Source: JAGOSA01 sp043718505
GTDB taxonomy: Bacteria > Patescibacteriota > Minisyncoccia > Phycocordibacterales > UBA9973
Assembly (NCBI GenBank): GCA_043718505.1
Contig: JAYSVN010000029.1
Span: 1 to 48,580, forward strand
Direction of reading: 5' to 3'
DNA: 48,580 bases
Part shown: positions 39,142-46,017 of the stretch, piece by piece
Layout: each line of letters begins with the position of its first letter
Numbering within the stretch: the stretch's first letter is position 1
Translations under genes and position numbers: made by a program
The notes under the pieces: generated by a model
What the model was told of the DNA's origin: nothing
The model's input: the letters and a program-made list of their open reading frames with translations, nothing else
Databases searched by the model: none

Positions 39142-39175
39142 CTTAGAGTATATAATTGTTGCCTGATGAGCACAA
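39128..39175. promoter_or_regulatory. Overlapping divergent promoters
   Basis: Plus: TTGCCA (39128-39133), 17 nt, TATAAT (39151-39156) for DUF4446. Minus: TTGTGC (39170-39175), 17 nt, TATACT (39147-39152) for the desulfurase. The -10 elements share two base pairs and the start codons are only 24 bp apart. Confidence 0.6.
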
Positions 39176-39645
39176 ATGCTATATACATTGCGCTGCCTTG
39201 GATAGTCGGCGGTGCAGCACTTATTTCACTTGCAAGCCTCATAGGGGTTATCTTGCTCTTTGCTCGCATAAAAAAAATTATGAACGGAAAAACCGGACGT
39301 GATTTGGAAGAAGGTATCATTTCAATAGATAAAAAACTCACCGTCATTGAAGCAAATGAAGAGCTCCTGGCTGAAGGAATTGAAAATGTCGACAAGCGTT
39401 TACGCTCTTCAATCAGGTCAGTTGAAATGTCAAGATTTAATCCATTTGAAGATCAGGGCGGCAATCATAGTTTTGCAATTTCAATGGTTAATGAAAAAGG
39501 CGATGGTGTCGTGCTCTCAAGTTTATATTCGCGTGAGCGCATGAGTGTTTTTGCCAAACACATTAAGAAAGGTGAATCTGATATTGATCTTACAGATGAA
39601 GAACAAAATGTGCTGACCAAAGGATTGCAATCGATCAAAGAATAA
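39166..39645 (+). CDS. DUF4446 family membrane-anchored protein
   Basis: The 159-residue product has one N-terminal membrane helix (about 8-33), a charged coiled-coil linker, and the DUF4446 signature in its second half: RFNPFEDQGGNHSFAISMVNEKGDGVVLSSLYSRE (region about 89-123), followed by a helical end. The family is common in Firmicutes and Patescibacteria and has no fixed function. It lies 6 nt before infB and shares a divergent promoter region with cysteine desulfurase. It probably faces the cytoplasm with its conserved domain, but topology is inferred. Confidence 0.9.
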   Translation: MSTNAIYIALPWIVGGAALISLASLIGVILLFARIKKIMNGKTGRDLEEGIISIDKKLTVIEANEELLAEGIENVDKRLRSSIRSVEMSRFNPFEDQGGNHSFAISMVNEKGDGVVLSSLYSRERMSVFAKHIKKGESDIDLTDEEQNVLTKGLQSIKE

Positions 39646-39651
39646 TTACAC

Positions 39652-41163
39652 ATGAAAGAAACACAAACAAAACGACCGCCGGTGGTCGTGGTAATGGGCC
39701 ATATCGACCATGGCAAATCCACGCTCCTCGACTATATACGCAAGGCTAATGTAACCGCTCTCGAAGCGGGCGGTATTACGCAACATATTTCTGCATATGT
39801 AGTTGAGCATCCACATGGAAAAGCAGACGGCAAAGACGGCATGGAAAAAATTACTTTCCTCGACACTCCCGGTCACGCAGCTTTTACTCGCATCCGCGAA
39901 CGTGGCGCAAAAGTAGCTGACATTGCCATCCTTGTTGTTTCAGCCGAAGACTCAGTCAAAACACAGACACTTGAAGCTTTGCAAACTATTAAAGAAAGCA
40001 ATACACCTTACATTGTCGCCATCAACAAGATTGATCGTCCTGGTGCCAATGCTGAAAAAACCAAAATTGATCTTTCTGAGGCCGGCGTCTACCTCGAAGG
40101 CTACGGCGGTGATATTCCCTACGCAGAAATTTCTGCCAAGGTTGGTACTGGTATTCCTCACTTGCTTGAACTCATTCTCCTGGTAGCAGAAGTCACTGGT
40201 TTTACTTACTCTCCTGAAAAACAATCTGAAGGAATTGTTATAGAATCTAAGCTTGATCCAAAGCGTGGTATTTCAGCTAGTCTTATTACTAAAGACGGCA
40301 CGCTCAAAAAAGGTGACTTTATTTTAGTCGGTGAAGCAATTTGTGGCACACGTATAATGGAGAATTATCTTGGTAAAGCGATTGATGAAGCACCGGCCAG
40401 CACCCCAGTTTCTCTTGTTGGTTTTGATGAACTTCCACCTGTCGGCGGCGTATTCACAAGTTATGCTTCAAAAAAAGAAGCTGAGTTTGCCCGTGATGAA
40501 AAAACAAAAGGTCCCCGCAATTTGGATCAGCAAGTGCTAGGTACACCGAATGCTAACACCAAAATTATTCCTCTTGTTTTGCGCGCTGACACAGCCGGCA
40601 GTCTTGATGCAATTGAAAAGGAATTGGAAAAAATTGTGACAGATGAAATTACTTTCAAAATCACCGCCAAGGGTATCGGTGCAATTAATGAATTTGATAT
40701 GAAGCTTGCTGCGGCTGACCCTAGTGTTCTGGTTGTTGGTTTCCATGTCAAAGTTGATCCGAACGCCGAAGAGTTACACCAGAAAAATGGCAGCTTCCTT
40801 GAAGTCTTCGACATTATTTACAAATTGACCGAACGCTTAGCGACAATTCTTGAAGAACGCCGTCCGCGTAAAGAAATTGAAGAAGTTATTGGCAGTATAA
40901 AAATCCTGAAAACATTTTCACGTACCAAAGAACGCCAAGTCGTTGGCGGCCGAATTCTTGCCGGCAAATGTACCGATCGCTCGCATATTCGTATTTTGCG
41001 TCGTGATGAAGAAATCAGCCGCGGCCATATTGTCGGTTTACAGGTTTCCAAGATTAGTGCCAAAGAAGCTCTTGAGGGTACAGAGTGCGGTGTACTTGTT
41101 GAAAGTAAAATTGAAATTGCGCCAGGTGATACATTTGAATGTATAACGACAACCACGAAGTAA
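39652..41163 (+). CDS. infB: Translation initiation factor IF-2 (short form)
   Basis: A 503-residue IF-2. The G domain has GHIDHGKS at 16-23, DTPGHAAF, and NKIDRPGA. Domains II, III and IV follow, with GVLVESKIEIAPGDTF near the end. The long N-terminal region of most bacterial IF-2 is absent, leaving only about 10 residues before the G domain. P-loop HIDHGKS replaces the usual HVDHGKT. It brings initiator fMet-tRNA to the 30S subunit. It is 6 nt after DUF4446 and 1 nt before rbfA. No Shine-Dalgarno is seen before the ATG. Confidence 0.96.
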   Translation: MKETQTKRPPVVVVMGHIDHGKSTLLDYIRKANVTALEAGGITQHISAYVVEHPHGKADGKDGMEKITFLDTPGHAAFTRIRERGAKVADIAILVVSAEDSVKTQTLEALQTIKESNTPYIVAINKIDRPGANAEKTKIDLSEAGVYLEGYGGDIPYAEISAKVGTGIPHLLELILLVAEVTGFTYSPEKQSEGIVIESKLDPKRGISASLITKDGTLKKGDFILVGEAICGTRIMENYLGKAIDEAPASTPVSLVGFDELPPVGGVFTSYASKKEAEFARDEKTKGPRNLDQQVLGTPNANTKIIPLVLRADTAGSLDAIEKELEKIVTDEITFKITAKGIGAINEFDMKLAAADPSVLVVGFHVKVDPNAEELHQKNGSFLEVFDIIYKLTERLATILEERRPRKEIEEVIGSIKILKTFSRTKERQVVGGRILAGKCTDRSHIRILRRDEEISRGHIVGLQVSKISAKEALEGTECGVLVESKIEIAPGDTFECITTTTK

Positions 41164-41164
41164 T

Positions 41165-41518
41165 ATGCCGAGTAATCCAAAAGACATTCGAGGTTCAAAG
41201 AGAGAAAAACTGGCTGAAGCTATCCGCGAGCAGGCAGCTGTTTTTATTGAGCGCGAAGCCAATCCGACTTCCCTTATTACAGTGACACGTGTTGAGGTTG
41301 ATGACAGATTGAAAAAAGGCATTATTTTTGTTACCGTTATGCCAGACTCAAAGAAAGAAGAAGCTTTGTCTTTCTTGCGTCGTATTCGCAGCGACCTGCA
41401 GCACCACCTGCAAAAGTCCGGCCGAATTCCCCGTCCGCCAATGCTCGACATTGTTGATGATGTAGGAGAAAAGCATAGACAGAATATCGAGAGAATTATT
41501 AAGGAAGTTGGGTTGTAG
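41165..41518 (+). CDS. rbfA: Ribosome-binding factor A
   Basis: The 117-residue product has the KH-like RbfA fold pattern: REKLAEAIREQAAVFI, then SLITVTRVEVDDRLKKGIIFVTVMPD, LSFLRRIRSDLQHHLQKSGRIPRPP and a C-terminal helix with KHRQNIERIIKEV. It assists 16S rRNA and 30S maturation. It follows infB in the common infB-rbfA order. The C-terminus is short. A tRNA cluster lies 43 nt downstream with a weak promoter in between. Confidence 0.93.
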   Translation: MPSNPKDIRGSKREKLAEAIREQAAVFIEREANPTSLITVTRVEVDDRLKKGIIFVTVMPDSKKEEALSFLRRIRSDLQHHLQKSGRIPRPPMLDIVDDVGEKHRQNIERIIKEVGL

Positions 41519-41561
41519 GATTTTGACGCGTTTTTACAATTCATATTTTTGTTTTCGCTAC

Positions 41562-41633
41562 GGCCACGTAGCCAAGTGGTAAGGCAGTTCTCTGCAAAAG
41601 AACTATACGCCGGTTCGATTCCGACCGTGGCCT
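41562..41633 (+). tRNA. tRNA-Cys (GCA)
   Basis: Acceptor GGCCACG pairs with CGTGGCC, anticodon arm GTTCT-CTGCAAA-AGAAC (GCA), T-arm GCCGG-TTCGATT-CCGAC with one C-A mismatch, discriminator T. CA follows; CCA is not encoded. First of a four-tRNA cluster. Confidence 0.95.
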
Positions 41634-41637
41634 CATT

Positions 41638-41719
41638 GCCCGAGTGATGAAATTGGTAGACATAGTCGACTTAAAATCGGCGGCCGTAAGGCATGTGGGT
41701 TCGATTCCCACCTCGGGCA
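41638..41719 (+). tRNA. tRNA-Leu (TAA)
   Basis: Acceptor GCCCGAG pairs with CTCGGGC, anticodon arm GTCGA-CTTAAAA-TCGGC (TAA), a long variable arm, T-arm GTGGG-TTCGATT-CCCAC, discriminator A. It starts 4 nt after tRNA-Cys and is followed by CG rather than CA. Confidence 0.97.
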
Positions 41720-41840
41720 CGAGTAATGTTCTAGAACAGTATTCATTGCAAACGCCATTGCAATAAGTAATTTTTAATTTATAATTTCTTTATTGTTTCT
41801 TAATATTATTCCGATTAAGAAATATTCGTAAAATAATACG

Positions 41841-41913
41841 CGCCCATAGCTCAGTTGGTAGAGCAACTCCCTCTTAAGGAGATGGTCGCAGGTTCGAATC
41901 CTGCTGGGCGCAC
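41841..41913 (+). tRNA. tRNA-Lys (CTT)
   Basis: Acceptor GCGCCCA pairs with TGGGCGC, D-arm GCTCAGTTGGTAGAGC, anticodon loop CTCTTAA (CTT) with four pairs and an A-A mismatch at 27-43, T-arm GCAGG-TTCGAAT-CCTGC, discriminator A. CA follows. A 120-nt AT-rich gap separates it from the previous tRNA. Confidence 0.95.
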
Positions 41914-41946
41914 AGTGAGTAAGCAGTTGCATACCACTTTATATAA

Positions 41947-42031
41947 GCCGGAGTGGCGAAATTGGCTAGACGCAACTGCCTTAGGAGCAGTCGGGAGCAA
42001 TCCTGTGGAGGTTCAAGTCCTCTCTCCGGCA
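41947..42031 (+). tRNA. tRNA-Leu (TAG)
   Basis: Acceptor GCCGGAG pairs with CTCCGGC, anticodon arm ACTGC-CTTAGGA-GCAGT (TAG), a long variable arm, T-arm GGAGG-TTCAAGT-CCTCT, discriminator A. CA follows. It is the fourth leucine acceptor in the window. Confidence 0.97.
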
Positions 42032-42085
42032 CAAAATTTTTATCTATAATTTTAGTAATAGACGCAGCATCAAAGCGTATGTCAC

Positions 42086-42114
42086 TTGACTTTTCTCAGT
42101 TTTTCTGATATAAA
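42086..42114 (+). promoter_or_regulatory. Sigma-70 promoter of SPFH operon
   Basis: TTGACT (42086-42091), 17 nt, TATAAA (42109-42114) preceded by TGA. The predicted leader is about 19 nt. Confidence 0.75.
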
Positions 42115-42139
42115 ACAGAAAAGTTAAAAACTAAACAAA

Positions 42140-43216
42140 ATGGAAAGTAACACAGTTTGGGACTGGGTTCTTAATATAGGAACAGTCATAGGATTTCTGC
42201 TTTTGCTCTTCTTCTTATGTGCACACTTTGATATTTTCTTCGCTGGTTCAGCCAGAGAAAATAGAGCGGTATTTGTCATGAAAGGAAGTAGAAAAGGTGG
42301 TCAGTATGTACGCACTATCCTGGTATCTAAGGAAAATAGTATTAAGGATAATGGTGAAGTGGGGTACGACACAGGCGGGAGTAAGCCGTTTACAATTTTA
42401 GGTAGACCATATCTTGGTTTGCCTTTTGTCCATTTTCTTGATGAACAGAAAATGGTGTGGGAGCAATTCAACGAAGAGGATAACAAGACTGACTACCGAG
42501 ACGAGGACACAAAATATCTTTTTATTAGTCAGACTAACTATGCGGTAACAGTAAGGGATGCTGAAGACAAAGAAAATTTTCCTATTGATTTAGTTATGGG
42601 TGTTATTGCCTATCCGGTTAATGCCTATACAGCAAGATTTGGTGTTACCGATTGGCAAAAGCAGTTTCGTGATCTCATAACACAATCGGTGAATAATGTT
42701 GTTGGCGAATTTACTTTCAATGATTTGAAAAGTGAAATTGATGATCTAGCTAAAACTAGTTTTGGTCAAAGAGTCATGGACGATCTTGAGCGTCTTGAAA
42801 CTGGTAAAAAGTTTTCTGATCTTACTGGTCATGAAATCGTGCGCATCGCAATTAGAAAGATCGACCCGGATGATTCGCGAAAGGAAAACCGTGAAGCTTT
42901 ATCTGCCAAATCTCTTGCCAAACTTAAGGCCGAAGGTGTTATTGAAGAAGCAAAGGGTCTCGCCCAAGCTGAAGTTGAAAAAGCAAAGGGCTCTGCTGAA
43001 GCAAGAGGAATTAAAGCTAATGCAGAAGCTAATGCAACTGTTGTTGAAGGAAATGCTAAGGTTGAGGTTGCAGGAAAAATGTATGCCGTTGAAGCTAAGG
43101 ATGAAAAAACAGTTAGCGTTGCCAGGTCCAAGGCCATTGAGAACCACAAAGGTACTTTGGCTTACGGGGTGAACGCATCAGTCCTTTTACAAGAAGAAAA
43201 GGAGGCAAAACCATGA
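42140..43216 (+). CDS. SPFH/band 7-like membrane protein
   Basis: A 358-residue protein. One N-terminal membrane segment (about 8-30) is followed by an SPFH-like domain (about 40-230; GRPYLGLPFVHFLD, then FPIDLVMGVIAYPVNAY). A coiled coil (about 250-330) rich in Ala, Glu and Lys follows, with repeats such as AKGLAQAEVEKAKGSAEARG and KANAEANATVVEGNAK, typical of flotillins. SPFH proteins assemble into ring or vault-like membrane scaffolds; the role here is unknown. It shares an ATGA overlap with the next gene and has its own promoter. Confidence 0.8.
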   Translation: MESNTVWDWVLNIGTVIGFLLLLFFLCAHFDIFFAGSARENRAVFVMKGSRKGGQYVRTILVSKENSIKDNGEVGYDTGGSKPFTILGRPYLGLPFVHFLDEQKMVWEQFNEEDNKTDYRDEDTKYLFISQTNYAVTVRDAEDKENFPIDLVMGVIAYPVNAYTARFGVTDWQKQFRDLITQSVNNVVGEFTFNDLKSEIDDLAKTSFGQRVMDDLERLETGKKFSDLTGHEIVRIAIRKIDPDDSRKENREALSAKSLAKLKAEGVIEEAKGLAQAEVEKAKGSAEARGIKANAEANATVVEGNAKVEVAGKMYAVEAKDEKTVSVARSKAIENHKGTLAYGVNASVLLQEEKEAKP

Positions 43217-43659
43217 AGCTCTGGTATATTCTTTTACCGATGTGCATTCTATTATTCACTGTGATGTTTTTTGTGCAGAATTCAGGAAAACTTGGTACTG
43301 TCAAAACTGCCGCAGGCAAAGTCATTACCAAATGGAAAATAAAACCTCCATCATGGCAAAATATCAAGAGAATTCTAACTTTGCTTGTAATTGCTTTCTT
43401 TATCTGGCAATGGTGGCCGAAAAAGCAGTATCAAACATTGTACTTCAAAAAAGGTCAGGATTACAAAACAGTTTATCTTGATCTGCGACCCTTTCATTGG
43501 GAAGTGCAGGGTGGTGTTCTTTGCGGTTTTAATGGTAAGGGAGAACGTATGAGACTAGGCGACTGGTATCAGAACTTCTACGGTCCCGAATACAGAGTAA
43601 TGAAACTCAAGGTTGAGTCCGGGGATGATGTTGTTATGACGCTTACGTACAAAGATTGA
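43213..43659 (+). CDS. Unknown membrane protein coupled to SPFH gene
   Basis: The 148-residue product has two membrane helices (about 4-22 and 54-70), a basic loop between them, and a C-terminal soluble part with a Trp-rich end (DLRPFHWEVQGGVLCGF, GDWYQNFYGPEY). The start overlaps the SPFH stop by 4 nt, and an AAGGAGG at 43199-43205 is one of the few clear Shine-Dalgarno sites in the window, so translation is likely coupled. No family is recognised. NfeD is the usual partner of SPFH proteins, but NfeD motifs were not seen. It may be a scaffold partner. Confidence 0.65.
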   Translation: MKLWYILLPMCILLFTVMFFVQNSGKLGTVKTAAGKVITKWKIKPPSWQNIKRILTLLVIAFFIWQWWPKKQYQTLYFKKGQDYKTVYLDLRPFHWEVQGGVLCGFNGKGERMRLGDWYQNFYGPEYRVMKLKVESGDDVVMTLTYKD

Positions 43660-43687
43660 TATAGTTCTCAAAATTAAACAGTAAAAT

Positions 43688-43728
43688 CAAAACGCTCCGA
43701 GTTGTACACTCGAAGCGTTTTTTATTTA
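43688..43728 (+). terminator. Rho-independent terminator of SPFH operon
   Basis: AAAACGCT-CGAGT pairs with ACTCG-AGCGTTTT with one mismatch, and T6 follows. Confidence 0.82.
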
Positions 43729-43748
43729 CGCATTTTTCTTTCTTCGCA

Positions 43749-44069
43749 CTAGAATGGCGATTCGCAATTATCTGCACCCGATAGGCCCCATGAGCCGCAG
43801 ACAAGATTAATTATCCCGCCAGCGGCAATCATGATGAACATGCCAATGATCCCCCACATTATGTGTTTTCCACCGGTCGCCCGGGCGTCACTGCTTTCGC
43901 TGTCTTTGATGAATTCAAAAACACCGTACAGAAACACAATTAGAGCTACCGCAAAACCGAGCTTAATAGCCGGATTCAAGATAATCACTTCAACTTTTAT
44001 AATGAATTTCTTGAGTGGCGTTAAATCTGCTGCGGCTTGGGCAATATGAGGCATCCAGAAATTAAACAT
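43749..44069 (-). CDS. T4SS pilin-like membrane protein 5
   Basis: A 106-residue protein with two membrane helices (about 30-52 and 70-92). The block FAVALIVFLYGVFEFIKDSES followed by GGKHIMWGIIGMFIMIAAGGIINL matches the T4SS_pilin pattern (helix, short charged loop, WGIIG, second helix). The N-terminal QAAAD may be a signal cleavage site, though the signal helix is weak. The loop is enriched in Asp, Ser and Glu. It is the last of five related genes in one minus-strand run and lies 9 nt after the previous one. Role inferred from family. Confidence 0.8.
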   Translation of the reverse strand: MFNFWMPHIAQAAADLTPLKKFIIKVEVIILNPAIKLGFAVALIVFLYGVFEFIKDSESSDARATGGKHIMWGIIGMFIMIAAGGIINLVCGSWGLSGADNCESPF

Positions 44070-44078
44070 AGGAGGAAA

Positions 44079-44462
44079 CTAGATACAGACTGAACCGTTG
44101 ATGATTGTACCCGGAGCTACGCCTGGAGGACATGGCAAGCTTGAAGCACCTGTGCCAGGACCAACACCTGTAGTATTGGCAATGAACTTTACAAGGCCCC
44201 AAACAGCGACGATAGCGAAAAGTCCGACAACACCCCAGATCATCATTTGGCGACCCTTTGCCTTTGCTTCTTCATCACCTGCAATAACGTATCTCACGAT
44301 ACCCCAGATAAACATAAGCATAGCAATAGCGACCAAAAGAGTCGTAAGCTTGCCGACAAGCGTCGAGCCGGTATCGAGAAGGGTTCCTGCATTTGCGGCT
44401 TGAGCTAGTGCCAAACCTGGAAACAAGAATACAGAGAGAAATAATACTGCTAATTTTTTCAT
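44079..44462 (-). CDS. T4SS pilin-like membrane protein 4
   Basis: A 127-residue protein with a signal peptide (1-20, ending LALA-QAA) and two membrane helices. The block AIAMLMFIWGIVRYVIAGDEEAKAKGRQMMIWGVVGLFAIVAVWGL (region about 40-86) is almost the same as that of the gene at 44587-45105. The C-terminal tail is rich in Gly and Pro with two Cys (SLPCPPG, SVCI). Likely a VirB2/TrbC-related pilin or a membrane component. A 124-nt gap precedes it. Confidence 0.85.
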   Translation of the reverse strand: MKKLAVLFLSVFLFPGLALAQAANAGTLLDTGSTLVGKLTTLLVAIAMLMFIWGIVRYVIAGDEEAKAKGRQMMIWGVVGLFAIVAVWGLVKFIANTTGVGPGTGASSLPCPPGVAPGTIINGSVCI

Positions 44463-44586
44463 AATTTTTTCTTAAACTTCTATTCGACCGTTATTTATTA
44501 ATATTTGTAGCGGTAAACCGCCGACAAAAGCATTATACCACTCCAGCTCCTTTGTCTAATGGGTAAATAGTGGAAAAGGGATTGTA

Positions 44587-45105
44587 TTATTCCGGAAATT
44601 GTGGTGGAAATTCAGTATTGATTTCAAAGGTATTTGAGATAATGGCAACCAGCCCCCAAACCGCAACCATGACAAAAAGGCCGATAACACCATAGACCAT
44701 AAATGATCTGCCACGCTCTCTGTCCTCGGAGCCGTCCGGTGAAATAACATATCTAACTACTCCCCAGATGAATACAAGCATTGCTATTGAAAAAAGAAGC
44801 GGCATCAGGGAGTTTGAAATCGTACAAGTGATATAGTCAAAGATTTGAGGAATATCACCAAAATTCTTTGGGCAAGAAACAGTGTTTGATGTCTGGGTTG
44901 TAGCCGGATTTTGATTGGCTAAAGTTTGAAAATCGTAAATATTGCCGCTATCATCTACAGAACCGCCATCTCGTGTTCCGGATGTGTCTCCAAATGTTCC
45001 GCGTATAGGCTGCGCAAAAGTCAATGTCGGTAATGAAAACGCGGCCAATAGTAAGATAACGAAGACTTTTTGCAGGATTTTATAATTACTTAAGATTTTT
45101 TTCAT
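44587..45105 (-). CDS. T4SS pilin-like membrane protein 3
   Basis: A 172-residue protein with a signal peptide (1-31, ending LTFA-QPI), a linker of about 70 residues with Thr, Ser, Gly and Asp and two Cys (VSCPKNF, ITCTIS), and two helices in the same motif as protein 4: SIAMLVFIWGVVRYVISPDGSEDRERG then YGVIGLFVMVAVWGLV. The linker is longer than in its neighbours and would be exposed if it is a pilin. It is in the same run as the others. Confidence 0.85.
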   Translation of the reverse strand: MKKILSNYKILQKVFVILLLAAFSLPTLTFAQPIRGTFGDTSGTRDGGSVDDSGNIYDFQTLANQNPATTQTSNTVSCPKNFGDIPQIFDYITCTISNSLMPLLFSIAMLVFIWGVVRYVISPDGSEDRERGRSFMVYGVIGLFVMVAVWGLVAIISNTFEINTEFPPQFPE

Positions 45106-45132
45106 ATTATTTTTATATCATTACACTTATTA

Positions 45133-45570
45133 TTACATGAGACTATTTACCGTGCCCTGAATAGCGTCGGCTATAACTTTGGCACCCAGAATAATAATTG
45201 CTCCGATGACAACGTAGAGTAATGTTTCTTTGGCCTTGGTAATTTTGGTTTCATTTCCTCTGGCTGTGGCAAATAGATAGCCGGCATATATGATCATGAC
45301 TGCCACGATCGGCGTAGCGATTATTCGGACAATTTCTAGAAGTGCAACGATAAGATCAGGCAAATTATCGAAACTACGAACTGGGTTCGGAATACTGAAA
45401 ACAAAAGAAGACGAGTCCCCCGTACTAGGCACACATGCCCCAGATGTCGGATCTATTGTTCCTCCTGTACATTGGCTGGGATCTCCGTGACCTGTTCCGT
45501 GTACTATAAAAGGTGTCACAGTGAGTAAGGTGCAAATTGAGAGAAGGCAGAATAAAAGAGTTTTTTTCAT
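45133..45570 (-). CDS. T4SS pilin-like membrane protein 2
   Basis: A 145-residue protein from MKKTLLFCLL. It has a signal peptide (about 1-23), then a Cys-Gly-Thr-Ser rich segment with SQCTGGT and GACVPST, and a C-terminal part with PNPVRSFDNLPDLIVALLEIVRIIATPIVAVMIIYAGYLF (region) then ITKAKETLLYVVIGAIIILGA, the canonical T4SS_pilin (PF18895-like) pattern. Starts further upstream (to 45657) overlap the previous gene and are rejected. TATACT (45578-45583) ends 8 nt before the ATG, so it may have its own leaderless promoter. Confidence 0.88.
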   Translation of the reverse strand: MKKTLLFCLLSICTLLTVTPFIVHGTGHGDPSQCTGGTIDPTSGACVPSTGDSSSFVFSIPNPVRSFDNLPDLIVALLEIVRIIATPIVAVMIIYAGYLFATARGNETKITKAKETLLYVVIGAIIILGAKVIADAIQGTVNSLM

Positions 45571-45589
45571 TGGCTTTAGTATATAGCAA

Positions 45590-46003
45590 TTAAGGAGTGA
45601 TGACTGGGGAAAACGTCGGTTCATTGTATCCAAGTGTCTTGAGAATAATACCGACAATTACCCAGGCGGCTAAGCAGAAAAAGATACCGATTAGAAGTTT
45701 CCTAAACATTTTATTGGCATCAGTACGTTTACCTGGATTGTCACCGCTTGTCATATAGAGAAATCCTCCGTATATGAATATAACAACTGCAATCGGCAAT
45801 ACCATGTACTTCAATATAAACTCTATAACACCACTAATGAGTGCCATGAGTTCAGTAAAGCCGCAGGGACTTTCCGGCGTACCTTCACATGGTATGAGCG
45901 AGTCGGCTCGTGCCGTCTGTACTAAAGAAAAAAACATGAAGGTGCTTAGCCAAAAATATTTTTGTATTTGTTTTTTTACTTTGCTAAAAAAATGTAATTT
46001 CAT
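45590..46003 (-). CDS. T4SS pilin-like membrane protein 1
   Basis: A 137-residue protein with a signal peptide (about 11-33, ending near ARA-DSL), two Cys in LIPCEGTPESPCGFTELMAL, then FILKYMVLPIAVVIFIYGGFLYMTSGDNPGKRTDANKMFRKLLIGIFFCLAAWVIV (region about 60-115). This is the PF18895-like layout: helix, YGGFLYMTSG, charged loop, helix. It is 14 nt after the solute-binding protein gene, so the two are probably one transcript. Confidence 0.88.
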   Translation of the reverse strand: MKLHFFSKVKKQIQKYFWLSTFMFFSLVQTARADSLIPCEGTPESPCGFTELMALISGVIEFILKYMVLPIAVVIFIYGGFLYMTSGDNPGKRTDANKMFRKLLIGIFFCLAAWVIVGIILKTLGYNEPTFSPVITP

Positions 46004-46017
46004 GTATTGATGTTTTT

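Noticed and set aside
44069..44080. AGGAGG near 44070 as Shine-Dalgarno
   Set aside because: It is on the plus strand, while the neighbouring genes are on the minus strand.
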